Source: Bacillota bacterium (GTDB lineage Bacteria; Bacillota; Dethiobacteria; DTU022). Taken from it: DNA of 30,479 bases. Of the stretch, positions 8,929 to 16,590 are shown one piece after another. Below the pieces are notes generated by a model that was not told where the DNA came from, made no database searches, and was given only the letters and a program-made list of their open reading frames with translations. The stretch lies in NCBI GenBank assembly GCA_012510625.1, contig JAAZHP010000012.1:1-30479 (forward strand). The letters are read 5' to 3'. The translations under genes were made by a program, and so were the position numbers. Position 1 is the first letter of the stretch. Each line of letters opens with the position of its first letter.

Positions 8929-9663
8929 ATGAAAGTTAAAGAATATTTAAAAAATAAATTAAGCCAGGGAGCGGTCCATATAACCCTCATAGACCCCTCC
9001 CGGCAGCTGCCGGAAGCAGCCGGCCGCCTGGCCCAGACTGCGCAAGAAGTGGGCAGCGATCTTGTGCTCATTGGCAGCTCCACGTCTGCCAGCCAGCGCA
9101 CTCTCATGGAAACAGTGGAAGCGATCAAGGAAAAAGCTACTATTCCGGTTATTTTTTTACCGGCGGGAGCTGAATCGATAAGTTTTAATCTCGATGCTCT
9201 CCTTTTTTTAAGCATGCTTAATTCACGCAACGCCGGGTTCATCAGCAAGTCCCATGCCGGAATTGCCTTGATCTTAAAGAGACTCGGTATGGAGACGATT
9301 TCCGTCGGCTACATTCTTGTGGAACCGGGAATGAAGATCGGCGAGCTCGGCGAAGCGGAACTGGTTAGCCGCGACAACTTCTGGCAAGCCATCGGCTACG
9401 CTCTCACCGCCGAATTCATGGGCATGGATTACGTTTACCTCGAAGCAGGCAACGGGGCGGCACAGCCTATTCCTGCCGGGATGATTCGCGCGGTGAAGCG
9501 CGAGATCTCCATTCCCCTCATCGTCGGGGGCGGCATCCGCACGGCGGTTGATGCCCGCCGGGTCCGCCAGGCTGGAGCAGATATCGTCATTACCGGCACG
9601 GTAATTGAAAACGCAGGCTACCGCGAACGGCTCCGCTCCATCCTCAGCGCCCTCAAAGAATAG
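8929..9663 (+). CDS. Geranylgeranylglyceryl phosphate synthase family protein
   Basis: A TIM-barrel prenyltransferase-like protein (244 aa) of the GGGPS/PcrB family. These enzymes join a polyprenyl diphosphate to sn-glycerol-1-phosphate, the first step of ether-lipid assembly. Features are HITLIDPSRQ near residue 20, GSDLVLIGSSTSAS, the central GYILVEPGMKIGE, YVYLEAGNGAAQPIP, and the phosphate-binding IVGGGIRT (G200-G202) followed by ADIVITGTVIEN. The YLEAG...P motif resembles archaeal-type group II enzymes more than Bacillus PcrB, which has a YLEYSG-type motif and is shorter. ATG 8929 follows AAGG by about 10 nt. An alternative TTG at 8920 is possible. No glycerol-1-phosphate dehydrogenase or UbiA-type second transferase is in the window, so the actual lipid product is unknown. 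The gene has its own promoter. Confidence 0.9.
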   Translation: MKVKEYLKNKLSQGAVHITLIDPSRQLPEAAGRLAQTAQEVGSDLVLIGSSTSASQRTLMETVEAIKEKATIPVIFLPAGAESISFNLDALLFLSMLNSRNAGFISKSHAGIALILKRLGMETISVGYILVEPGMKIGELGEAELVSRDNFWQAIGYALTAEFMGMDYVYLEAGNGAAQPIPAGMIRAVKREISIPLIVGGGIRTAVDARRVRQAGADIVITGTVIENAGYRERLRSILSALKE

Positions 9664-9860
9664 CTGCATTAGCGACCGCGCTCTTTCCCGGACCACTGCT
9701 CTAAAAAAGTAGAGTAAGATTGTTTTTTCTTCATCTTTTCCATCGTGATTGCCCTTGCTGCATTCCTTCAACCTTGGCATTAAACGTAAGGGCGGGCTTC
9801 CACCCCCGCCCTTAAAGGCCCCATCCACTCGCCCAGTCGTAAGGGGGGGGGGATTTTTAA
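9664..9860. repeat. Intergenic repeats after GGGP synthase-like gene
   Basis: Contains a GTAAGGGC-headed palindrome at 9786-9814, with arms close to TAAGGGCGGG and CCCGCCCTTA around CTTCCACC. A CCCCATCCACTCGCC segment follows and recurs, diverged, after the similar palindrome at 11411. Then comes a G-run plus ATTT at 9841-9857, which looks like the tail of a CTCCCCC/GGGGGATTT element. A weak 5-bp hairpin near 9706-9727 could be a poor terminator. No gene is supported. Confidence 0.6.
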
Positions 9861-9867
9861 ATACGTT

Positions 9868-10224
9868 GAAGCAAAATTACTACAGGTTATGGAGGATATT
9901 TCCACATAGGGTAGAAAAGAATTAGACGAGGGCCTGGCCGATCCGGACCAATAACCGCCAACGGTGTGCCTGCACTCGGAGACTGCAAAATGCTTGGCAC
10001 TGAAGCAGGTTTTAGAGTTGGAGGGGGCAATATGATAAAGCATCAGGGAAAGCGTCAGCGAGCCATGACCATGACATCCCCTACGCGGTGAAGCAGGAAT
10101 TTTTCTCGAAGCTAGACCGATCTCTGGCCCAGGAGGTCAACCGGGAGCTGATGGATGAAATTCACGTCTTTTTCCTCGAGTCCTCCAGGACTGGGACCAT
10201 GAAAAATAAAAAAAGGGAGGGCTG
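9868..10224 (+). pseudogene. Possible decayed coding region of unknown family
   Basis: The sequence reads like protein in one frame from about 9868, interrupted by stops at 9904 and 9949: LLQVMEDIST, then GRKELDEGLADPDQ, then PPTVCLHSETAKCLALKQVLELEGAI to about 10030. It then continues in another frame as HDIPYAVKQEFFSKLDRSL and QEVNRELMDEIHVFFLESS up to about 10200. The last piece is open to 10276 but has only a GTG (10088) without a ribosome-binding site, and it runs over the start of the hydrolase gene. The composition resembles an acidic, helical protein inactivated by two stops and a frameshift. I do not recognise the family. It could also be chance. Confidence 0.35.
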
Positions 10225-10230
10225 TATTTC

Positions 10231-11136
10231 ATGCGCAGGGTGCCGCCGGAAAAAAATTATACCAGGGAGCAGCTAATAAGGAGGGTGAGATTTTTTAGGC
10301 CGCTGGCGAACCTGGGTATGGCCGTCTTCTTTTGGAAGAAGAAGGCAGGCAAGGAGCTCTACCTGGAAACGTCTGCGGGAAGGGTGCGCGTCCTTGCCTA
10401 CGGCCTGGAGAGGCCGGAAAAGCTTCCCCTCTTCGTCAACATGCACGGGGGCGGCTTTGTTCTCGGCAGAGCGGAGATGGACGATCCCCACTTGATGAAA
10501 GTGGCCATCAAAGCCAATGTGAAAATCCTCAACGTTGACTACAGCCTTGCACCGGAAGCGCCTTTTCCAAAAGCCCTGGAGGAATGCTACGCCGTGGTAA
10601 AGTATGCAAAGGAGCACGCCGAGGAGCTGGGCATCGACCCGGAGAGGATTGCCGTGGGCGGACATAGCGCCGGAGGCAACTTGAGCGCAGCCATCTGTCT
10701 CAAGGACGTTGAAAGGAAAGAGCTGGGCATTAATTGCATTATCCTGGATTATCCTCCCCTGGATCTCTACACCGATCCCTACCTCAAGCCGAGGCCCAAG
10801 GGCTCTTACCTTCATCCGAGGCTATGCCGCATTTTCGACGCCAGCTACTGCATTGAGAAAGAGGAGAGGAAAAACCCCCTGGTCTCGCCCATTTACGCAT
10901 TCCTGGAGCAGTTGAAAACATTCCCGCCCACCCTCATCCTCACCGCAAGCCAGGACTCGCTGTGCCAGGAAGCTGAGGATTTCAGGGACAAGCTGCTCCA
11001 GGCGGGAGTAGACGTTACTCACAAGCGCTTTGAAGACTCGCGGCACGGCTTCACCATGACCAACAAGCCCGATGCCGTGGAAGGATGGCAAATGATCATC
11101 CATCACCTAAAGCACCACTTGCATGATGCCGACTGA
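10231..11136 (+). CDS. Alpha/beta hydrolase, HSL/Abhydrolase_3-type esterase
   Basis: A cytoplasmic alpha/beta-fold hydrolase (301 aa) of the hormone-sensitive-lipase type, likely a carboxylesterase on small lipophilic esters. The oxyanion-hole motif HGGGF is at 72-76. The nucleophile elbow GHSAGG places the serine at 146. The probable acid is D242 in TASQDSLC, and the catalytic histidine is H272 in SRHGFTM. The string VDYSLAPEAPFPKALEECY is typical of the family. ATG 10231 has GGGAGGG 10 nt upstream. The first 60 residues, with a basic patch (RRVPPEKN, FWKKKAGK), form the variable cap region. The gene stands alone between a decayed region and a repeat cluster, so context gives no hint of the substrate. 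Confidence 0.88.
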   Translation: MRRVPPEKNYTREQLIRRVRFFRPLANLGMAVFFWKKKAGKELYLETSAGRVRVLAYGLERPEKLPLFVNMHGGGFVLGRAEMDDPHLMKVAIKANVKILNVDYSLAPEAPFPKALEECYAVVKYAKEHAEELGIDPERIAVGGHSAGGNLSAAICLKDVERKELGINCIILDYPPLDLYTDPYLKPRPKGSYLHPRLCRIFDASYCIEKEERKNPLVSPIYAFLEQLKTFPPTLILTASQDSLCQEAEDFRDKLLQAGVDVTHKRFEDSRHGFTMTNKPDAVEGWQMIIHHLKHHLHDAD

Positions 11137-11507
11137 GTCAGAGGGGTGCTAACCTCGCTTCATTACCATGTCATCTTGGGCGCGGCGAAGGATATCCAAA
11201 CCGTCCTGCCGCCCAATGACAACAAAGGTTCTGACCTCCGACTTCCGACCTCCAATGCTTTCTCCCCCCTTTGAAAAAGGGGGGTAGGGGGGGATTTACT
11301 GCTAAGGGCTTTCTCCAGGAAGCAAATCCCAGGCATGCCTGATCTGAAGTATTCTGGCCTGGCCATTTTCTGTCCGACCTCTGACCTCCGACTTCCGACC
11401 TCCAATATGCGTAGGGGCGGGCTTCCACGCCCGCCCGCATGCTGGGACCCATCCCCCCGAGGGGATGTAGGGGCCGGGCATGCCCGGCCCGCTTGCTTCC
11501 CGGGCGC
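11137..11507. repeat. Gene-free repeat cluster after hydrolase gene
   Basis: This 371-bp gap is a mosaic of all four repeat families. There is a degenerate TGTCATC...GAAGGAT copy at 11169-11197 and CTGACCTCCGACTTCCGACC tracts at 11231-11253 and 11384-11403. A CTCCCCCC...GGGGGGATTT element lies at 11262-11297, and GTAGGGGC-headed palindromes at 11411-11441 and 11467-11490. No gene is supported. Confidence 0.75.
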
Positions 11508-12194
11508 TTAAGATGGGGCCGGCTGCGCCGGCTGCTTGAAGGAAGGCGGTTGGGGCTGTTCAAGAGAAAACTGCCGCCCGCCTATATTGGATAGGTCAAA
11601 GTAAAGACGGGCATTTTCGTCAACACCCCAGTCGCGGGTAGAGCCGGTCCCCTGGACCTTTTGCAAAGCCTGGCGGAAGAGGGTATTGTGGGCCTCTTCG
11701 CGGTTCAGGAGAAAGTCGATCATCTCGCGAATATGCTTATCCGCGATCTGGCGATGCAGATACTCGTAGACTACCTTGGCCCGCTGCTCCGCGGCAATAT
11801 TGGAAAGCAAGTCCGCAGGCAGGTCCCCGGTAACATTTACATAAGCGGCTGTCCAGGGGAAACCGGAAGCGTTGGCCAGGTACGGAGCCAGCCCGGTGAG
11901 GACCTGGTGCTCAATGGTGCCGCTTTCCACTGCGGTGGAATCAACATCATGACCGTTAAGCAGGTTTACTGCTGTGGACACCATCTCCATGTGACTGAGT
12001 TCCTCCGCAGCGATATCCATGAACAGGTCTTTGATTTCGGGATCCTTAATCCGAAAGCTCTGCGAAATGTACTGCATTGCCGCCTTCAACTCTCCCTGGG
12101 GGCCGCCCAGCTGTTCAACCAGCATGGCGGCGTAGGTGGGGTTGGGCCTCTCCACCTTCACCGGCTGGAGCAGGTTGCGGTCAAATTTAAACAT
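11508..12194 (-). CDS. Manganese catalase-like protein (CotJC-like)
   Basis: A ferritin-like di-manganese catalase family protein (228 aa), which in sporeformers is often a spore-coat component of the CotJC type. Putative metal ligands are all present: E35 (QGELKAAM), E65 and H68 (AAEELSHMEM), E136 (AAEQRAKVVYEYL) and H169 (NREEAHNTLF). The E35 / E-x2-H / E...H spacing (33 residues between the last two) matches the Lactobacillus plantarum enzyme with a short central deletion. The protein ends in a Q/P/A-rich tail (EQPQPPSFKQPAQPAPS). ATG 12194 has GGAGGG just upstream. It is the last gene of a three-gene minus-strand cluster with two CotF-like genes. Whether it has catalase activity or is mainly structural cannot be told. 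Confidence 0.9.
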   Translation of the reverse strand: MFKFDRNLLQPVKVERPNPTYAAMLVEQLGGPQGELKAAMQYISQSFRIKDPEIKDLFMDIAAEELSHMEMVSTAVNLLNGHDVDSTAVESGTIEHQVLTGLAPYLANASGFPWTAAYVNVTGDLPADLLSNIAAEQRAKVVYEYLHRQIADKHIREMIDFLLNREEAHNTLFRQALQKVQGTGSTRDWGVDENARLYFDLSNIGGRQFSLEQPQPPSFKQPAQPAPS

Positions 12195-12229
12195 CGGCTT
12201 CCCTCCATGATCAGGTTTGTTGCAGGCAA

Positions 12230-12517
12230 TCAGGTGTTAAAGGCCGCCCCGGAAACCGACTGCGCATTAGCCAGGTCGGTCTGGATCTGTTTTTCCAGAT
12301 CGTGGGGATAATACATCCCCTTGTTGGTCATATAGTCGGCTACCTGCTGGTGGAAACTGATTGCATCATCGAGATGCCGCTTCAAAACACTGCGCACTGC
12401 CGGTGAATGCGCCTCTGTTATGGCGTAGGCGTAGGTTCGCACACCGTTTTTGGCGGCAAGAAGCAAATCGGCGACGATAACCTGGTCGCTAATCTTCTCG
12501 GTCAGATTTTGTACCAA
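12230..12517 (-). CDS. CotF-like spore coat protein
   Basis: A small helical protein (95 aa) of the CotF/ferritin-like spore-coat family. Typical strings are QNLTEKISDQVIVADLLLAAKNGVRTYAYAITE (seen here split), RSVLKRHLDDAISFHQQVADYMTNKGMYYP, and a short C-terminal part. The start is TTG 12517, preceded by AAAGGGGG at about 9 nt; no ATG fits. It sits between a second CotF-like gene and the manganese catalase-like gene, with short gaps, as one operon. By context it is expressed late in sporulation in the mother cell, but I could not identify a convincing sigma-E or sigma-K promoter. Confidence 0.85.
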   Translation of the reverse strand: MVQNLTEKISDQVIVADLLLAAKNGVRTYAYAITEAHSPAVRSVLKRHLDDAISFHQQVADYMTNKGMYYPHDLEKQIQTDLANAQSVSGAAFNT

Positions 12518-12540
12518 GATAAAAAACCCCCTTTAGATTT

Positions 12541-12753
12541 TTACTGGAAGCCGGCAGATCCGCCGGTAATAATATTCTGCAACTCCCGTATATGCTCCCT
12601 GGACTTATTGACATCCTGCTCCAGCAAGGAAAGTAGCTGCGGGTCGGTGACCATCTCCTTCATGGCCATGTACTTTCCTGCACAAACCGTTTTCATGGTC
12701 AGCAGCTCGTGCAACTCGACTTTCTCGTGAACCCCGAGCTGTTGATGTGGCAT
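12541..12753 (-). CDS. Small CotF-like/ferritin-like spore coat protein
   Basis: A 70-residue helical protein resembling the N-terminal half of CotF-type coat proteins: HEKVELHELLTMKTVCAGKYMAMK, then LLEQDVNKSREHIRELQNII, quoted as separate stretches. The first gene of the coat cluster. GTG 12756 and ATG 12753 are adjacent; ATG 12753 is preferred because AAGGGGGTGA then lies 7 nt upstream. The GG-rich end (ITGGSAGFQ) may be flexible. It is shorter than full CotF, and together with the next gene it may form a hetero-oligomer, which is inference. Confidence 0.8.
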   Translation of the reverse strand: MPHQQLGVHEKVELHELLTMKTVCAGKYMAMKEMVTDPQLLSLLEQDVNKSREHIRELQNIITGGSAGFQ

Positions 12754-12969
12754 CACTTTTCACCCCCTTCAAGCCGGCACGGCTCTCACCGGTTTATCGT
12801 GGTGTCTCTGTTGTGGCCTACTTCGTAAATAACCATGTTAATGAGCTATTCATATGGATAAATAATTGCAAATTTAGCTATGCCCTGCTGTGCGCAATTT
12901 ATGCCGGTCCCCTTTGGAAATGGTTTTAAGAACTTCCCATTTGAATAACGCAGCGGCTCGAAGGATTCA

Positions 12970-12998
12970 TTGACCTGGCCGTTTCCAGATACTATAAT
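12970..12998 (+). promoter_or_regulatory. Sigma-A promoter of tldD-pmbA
   Basis: TTGACC (12970-12975), a 17-bp spacer and TATAAT (12993-12998), about 75 bp before the chosen tldD start. The longest open frame for tldD begins inside this -35 box, which argues that its first 37 codons are not translated. The rest of the 12754-13080 gap, shared with the divergent coat operon, shows no gene. Confidence 0.7.
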
Positions 12999-13080
12999 AT
13001 GGTATGTTAGCTGCAATAAGGAACCGGTTTGTCATTTTGCCGGGCCAACTGTTCCCCATTACATGCAAGGAGGGATCTAT

Positions 13081-14460
13081 TTGCTTACCCTGAATCTCCA
13101 TGACTACAAAGGGCTATTTACCGCCTATACCGAGTTGAGAGTCCAGGAGAACCGGTCTGTAAATATTACTTTTGTCAAGGGCAACAACACGCTGAATTTA
13201 CGCTCCTCAACCGGCGGTATATCGGCGCGGGTCTGCCGCAACGGTTCCTGGGGCTTCGCTTCGCATCCCGGGATCTCTGAAGAAAACGTTAAAACGGTAA
13301 TCCGGGCGGCCACGGACAATGCGCTCTTCCTCGATTCAAAAGAACAGAAAGAAAAGGACCCGCTGCCTGCGGTCCCGGCCTCATCAGAGAATGACTTTTC
13401 CACATCCAGGCCCAGGTTAAGCCAAAAGGATCTGGTTGAGTTTATCCGGGAGCTCGATGATCATATCGCCTCCAGCTACCCGCAGCTGGCGGGGCGGACG
13501 CTCTCACTGCGCTGCCTCGACATGGAGAAAAGGCTGCTGACTTCGGACGGATCCTACTCTCATTCCATGATCCCCAGGAGCTTCATTTACATCCAGCTCT
13601 CTGTAATAAAAAACGGCTCCCCGGTGGAGCTGTTCGATGTTTATGGCGGGCTGGGGCAGTTTGAAGATCAATTTTCCGCGCCCGGAGATCTTTTCGAGGA
13701 GGTTGCCCGGCAGTATCACCACCTGATCAAGAAAAGTGAAGGGGTCTTCGCCGATGCCGGGCTGAAAACATGCGTTCTCGACGCTGACCTGGCTGGTATC
13801 CTGGCCCACGAGGCCATTGGCCATACCGTGGAGGCGGACATCGTCATGAGCGGCTCCGTGGCCGGGGATAAAATTGGCCGGGAGGTGGCCAGTCCCCTGA
13901 TCACCATGATCGATTTCGCAAACTCATACCAGGGCGAGACCTGCCCCGTTCCCGTGTACGTGGACGACGAGGGCACCGCGGCGAAAGATGCCGTGCTCAT
14001 TAAAGAGGGTGTCCTAAAAAGTTTCCTGCATAACAAGGAGAGCGCCAATCATTACCGCGTTGCGCCTGCGGGCAATGCCCGCGCTTATGCATACTCCGAT
14101 GAGCCCCTCATCCGGATGCGCAATACGGTCATACTCCCGGGCACATCTACTCTTGAAGCTATGATCGCTTCCGTTGACGACGGTTACTACCTCATCAGGC
14201 CGGGCAACGGCCAGGCCGATTCGACCAGCGAATTTATGTTTGGGATTGTCCTGGGCTATGAGATTAAAAAGGGCAAAATCGGCCGGGCGATCAAGGATAC
14301 CACTATCTCGGGGGTGGCCTTCGATGTTTTAAAAACCGTCTCCATGGTCTCCGGCGAGATGAGCTGGATGAGCGGCGGTATGTGCGGCAAGAAACAGCCG
14401 ATCCCCGTGGGCATGGGTGGACCGGCAATTAAATGCCAGCTTAACGTGGGAGGTAGGTAA
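13081..14460 (+). CDS. tldD: TldD family metalloprotease subunit
   Basis: The catalytic subunit of the TldD/TldE (PmbA) zinc protease, which degrades unfolded peptides and matures some ribosomally made modified peptides. The zinc motif HEAIGH is at 243-248, in the family context AGILAHEAIGHTVEADIV. The C-terminal region has SGEMSWMSGGMCGKKQPIPVG-type sequence typical of the active subunit (seen in parts). The start chosen is TTG 13081, because AAGGAGGG lies 6 nt before it. The frame is open 37 codons further, but into the promoter. The protein is 459 aa, the normal length. It is followed after 2 bp by pmbA. No peptide precursor or modification enzyme is nearby, so a housekeeping role is more likely than a dedicated maturation role. 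Confidence 0.93.
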   Translation: MLTLNLHDYKGLFTAYTELRVQENRSVNITFVKGNNTLNLRSSTGGISARVCRNGSWGFASHPGISEENVKTVIRAATDNALFLDSKEQKEKDPLPAVPASSENDFSTSRPRLSQKDLVEFIRELDDHIASSYPQLAGRTLSLRCLDMEKRLLTSDGSYSHSMIPRSFIYIQLSVIKNGSPVELFDVYGGLGQFEDQFSAPGDLFEEVARQYHHLIKKSEGVFADAGLKTCVLDADLAGILAHEAIGHTVEADIVMSGSVAGDKIGREVASPLITMIDFANSYQGETCPVPVYVDDEGTAAKDAVLIKEGVLKSFLHNKESANHYRVAPAGNARAYAYSDEPLIRMRNTVILPGTSTLEAMIASVDDGYYLIRPGNGQADSTSEFMFGIVLGYEIKKGKIGRAIKDTTISGVAFDVLKTVSMVSGEMSWMSGGMCGKKQPIPVGMGGPAIKCQLNVGGR

Positions 14461-14462
14461 AC

Positions 14463-15758
14463 ATGGATAATCTAAGAGAGATCGCCAGGGACGGCCTGAA
14501 TGAACTGCTCAAGGCCGGGGCCGGAAAGGCCGCGTGCTCCCTTACGCTGATCGATAAACAGGAGTTGAATGTGGACCTGGGAGAGCCAAGCCTCCTGAGA
14601 ACCATCTTTGATGCCAGTGTTAATCTTGTGGCAATTAAGGATCAGAAGAAAGGCTCGACTGCCGTTAACAGGACCGACCGCTCTGCGCTGCGCCAGGCCG
14701 CCGCCGATGTCCTCGCTATTGCCACCGCTGCCGCTCCCGACGAGGCCCATGATATTGCCGAGGCTCAGCCCCCGGCTGAATTTTCGTCCGGTGGCAGCCG
14801 CCCGGACCTGGATAAAATGTACTCCCGCATGAAGGAGCTGCTGCGCGAGGTTGGGGCCAGGTACCCCCGCGTTGTGATACGGCAGGCCATTCTTGATTTC
14901 ACCAGGACGAAGAAATATTTTCTCAACTCCAACGGGGTCGATTTTGTAACCAGCAAGGGCATCTACCGCTGCTTGGTCTTCTTCTGCTCCAGGGAAGGGG
15001 AGCGGATCTCCTCGTTCAACATTACCGGCTTCTCGCTCAAAGACCTGGAGCAGGAGTTGCTCGACTGCGGCTCCCTGGATACCCTGCTGCGGCAATCAAC
15101 AGAGCAGATTACCACCCATCCCCTGCAGGGTAAGTTTACCGGAGAGGTAATCATCACTCCCGACTGCCTCGAAGATCTGATCGGCTTTCTTACCGGCGCC
15201 ATCAGTGACGGGCCGTTTATCTCCGGAACCAGCATCTACCGGGACAAGCTAAACAGGCAGGTGGCCGCGCCGCTCTTCAGCCTGCATTCGCGCCCCCTGG
15301 ACAATGAAATATGCGACGGCTATTTCGTCACCGCGGACGGCTACGCCGCCCGGAACAGCACCATTGTAGAAAAGGGCGTCCTGAAATCTTTTCTGCTGAG
15401 CCTTTACGGTTCCCGGAAAACCGGCCGGCCCCGGGCGGCAAATGACGGGGGCGCTTATGTGGTGGATCCGGGCGAGACCGACTTTAGCGATATGGTCAGA
15501 TCCGTGGAAAAGGGGATTCTACTGGCCAGGTTCTCGGGGGGAGAGCCCAGCGAGAACGGCGATTTTGCGGGCGTGGCCAAAAACAGCTACCTCATCGAAG
15601 GCGGGGAGATCAAATACCCCTTGAGCGAGTCCATGATCTCGGGCAACTTTGCCGAATTGCTGATGAACATTACCGCAGTCTCACGCGAGCGGATCAACTT
15701 CGGGAATGCCATCCTGCCCTGGATCTCCGCTTCCGGGGTAACCGTATCGGGCAAATAG
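14463..15758 (+). CDS. pmbA: PmbA/TldE metalloprotease partner subunit
   Basis: The non-zinc partner (431 aa) of TldD. It shows the family features KYFLNSNGVDFVTSKGIYR, a central domain boundary around GEVIITPDCLEDLIGFL, GYFVTADGYAARNSTIVEKGVLKSFLLSLY (in parts), and the ending VSGNFAELL-like plus NAILPWISASGVTVSGK. As expected for TldE, no HExxxH is present. ATG 14463 starts 2 bp after the tldD stop and is served by GGGAGGT at the end of tldD, so translation is coupled. A hairpin terminator follows at once. Confidence 0.92.
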   Translation: MDNLREIARDGLNELLKAGAGKAACSLTLIDKQELNVDLGEPSLLRTIFDASVNLVAIKDQKKGSTAVNRTDRSALRQAAADVLAIATAAAPDEAHDIAEAQPPAEFSSGGSRPDLDKMYSRMKELLREVGARYPRVVIRQAILDFTRTKKYFLNSNGVDFVTSKGIYRCLVFFCSREGERISSFNITGFSLKDLEQELLDCGSLDTLLRQSTEQITTHPLQGKFTGEVIITPDCLEDLIGFLTGAISDGPFISGTSIYRDKLNRQVAAPLFSLHSRPLDNEICDGYFVTADGYAARNSTIVEKGVLKSFLLSLYGSRKTGRPRAANDGGAYVVDPGETDFSDMVRSVEKGILLARFSGGEPSENGDFAGVAKNSYLIEGGEIKYPLSESMISGNFAELLMNITAVSRERINFGNAILPWISASGVTVSGK

Positions 15759-15784
15759 GGGACGGGGAATCGTCTCCCCGTCCC
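15759..15784 (+). terminator. Hairpin terminator after pmbA
   Basis: A perfect 10-bp stem, GGGACGGGGA (15759-15768) pairing with TCCCCGTCCC (15775-15784), with a 6-nt loop. It begins right at the pmbA stop codon. The following sequence, TTGTTCATCTT, is only moderately T-rich, so it may be a medium-strength intrinsic terminator. Confidence 0.65.
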
Positions 15785-15905
15785 TTGTTCATCTTAGCTC
15801 GAAAAACCGTTTCCATTCAACCGGGATAACTGGTATCTGCAGCAGGAGGCAACCCCTTTACAAAGAAAATATAGTATATATCTGTTTTGAAAGGAGCTAA
15901 GAGCG

Positions 15906-16034
15906 ATGGGCTTAAGCGTGTGCGGCCTGGTTTGCCCGGAATGCGACTTATATCCTAACGAATGCCCTCTAGATTCTTCAATTTTAACGGCGCGGCGCGC
16001 CGCAATGATGGCACTGGGTCCGCCCAACCGTTAA
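15906..16034 (+). pseudogene. Truncated DUF3795-like gene
   Basis: A well-started small frame: AAAGGAG 9 nt before ATG 15906, then MGLSVCGLVCPECDLYPNEC, which is the cysteine-rich start of a DUF3795-like (CGLxCxxC) protein. After about 23 codons the resemblance ends, and the frame runs for 51 bp through the antisense of the opposing gene before stopping at 16034, giving 42 aa in total. Full-length relatives are roughly 100-150 aa. The family match breaks near 15974, next to the 3' end of the convergent DUF3795-like gene (15984), which suggests a deletion or insertion junction there. It may still be translated as a small cysteine-rich peptide. Function unknown. Confidence 0.55.
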
Positions 16035-16433
16035 AGGCCCGCCGCAGCTGCGGCAGGTATACTCTTCCGCCGCCCGTTCCAGCCAGGCCTCCAACCCCGC
16101 GGCGGCCCTCTCTGCGAGGTTGCGCCTGATATCCACGCCGTCATTCAAGTAGCCTGCGGCCAGCTTGCCGAATTTCTCGCAGTTCCCGGAATGCTCCGGG
16201 CAGAGGTAACATGAGTCAAAACCTTTTTCTTCCAGGCAGATGACGATCTTGCAGTTGTACCCCCAGCAGTCGCCGGTCAGGGCACGGCAGCCGTTGCAGC
16301 ATACCTGTTCCTCTTCACACTTGAACCGGCTGGCCAGCCGCCGGCGCCAGGAGGCGTCGTCCCGCTGGGCGCGGTAAATATTGCAGGCGCCGCAGTAGAG
16401 GCCGCAGCGTCCGGCCAGATTTACCTCCGGCAT
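15984..16433 (-). CDS. DUF3795-like cysteine-rich protein with C-terminal zinc ribbon
   Basis: A 149-residue protein with a DUF3795-like cysteine framework: RCGLYCGACNIY near the N-terminus, then VCCNGCRALTGDCWGYNCKI, then CYLCPEHSGNCEKF. Its C-terminal zinc ribbon, TCRSCGGPLTVGRTQCHHCG, has a CxxC-x10-CxxC pattern. Metal binding is therefore very likely; the biological role of the family is unknown. ATG 16433 is chosen because GGAGGTG lies 7 nt upstream. The frame also opens at 16451 without a site. Its last 51 bp overlap the end of a truncated DUF3795-like frame on the other strand. Confidence 0.75.
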   Translation of the reverse strand: MPEVNLAGRCGLYCGACNIYRAQRDDASWRRRLASRFKCEEEQVCCNGCRALTGDCWGYNCKIVICLEEKGFDSCYLCPEHSGNCEKFGKLAAGYLNDGVDIRRNLAERAAAGLEAWLERAAEEYTCRSCGGPLTVGRTQCHHCGAPRR

Positions 16434-16539
16434 GGAGTCCCACCTCCTCAAGAAAAGTCAAAGCAGGTTTGTAATGTCAAAACAGGGAAAGTTGATCCCC
16501 TGTTCGACCAGTTTTCATGGCCGCCTTCCGGCATCAAAA

Positions 16540-16567
16540 ACAAGGGCGCAGCGTGCTGCGCCCTTGT
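16540..16567 (-). terminator. Rho-independent terminator of the small membrane protein gene
   Basis: A perfect 13-bp inverted repeat, ACAAGGGCGCAGC against GCTGCGCCCTTGT, with a 2-nt centre. On the minus strand a TTTTTG run follows directly. It lies 23 bp past the stop codon of the 50-residue membrane protein gene. On the plus strand only a short T stretch follows, so the minus direction is favoured. Confidence 0.8.
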
Positions 16568-16590
16568 TGAATGCGTAGATACAGTGCCGG

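Noticed and set aside
11137..11507. CRISPR array, because of regularly recurring short repeats
   Set aside because: The repeats belong to several unrelated families, spacing is irregular, and no cas genes are present.
12747..12929. 60-residue plus-strand frame between the coat operon and tldD
   Set aside because: No ribosome-binding site, overlaps the start of the coat gene and shows no protein-like pattern.
13081..15758. Modified-peptide (RiPP) maturation cluster around tldD-pmbA
   Set aside because: No precursor peptide, cyclodehydratase, radical SAM maturase or exporter is next to the pair; the next plus-strand small frame is a truncated DUF3795-like gene.
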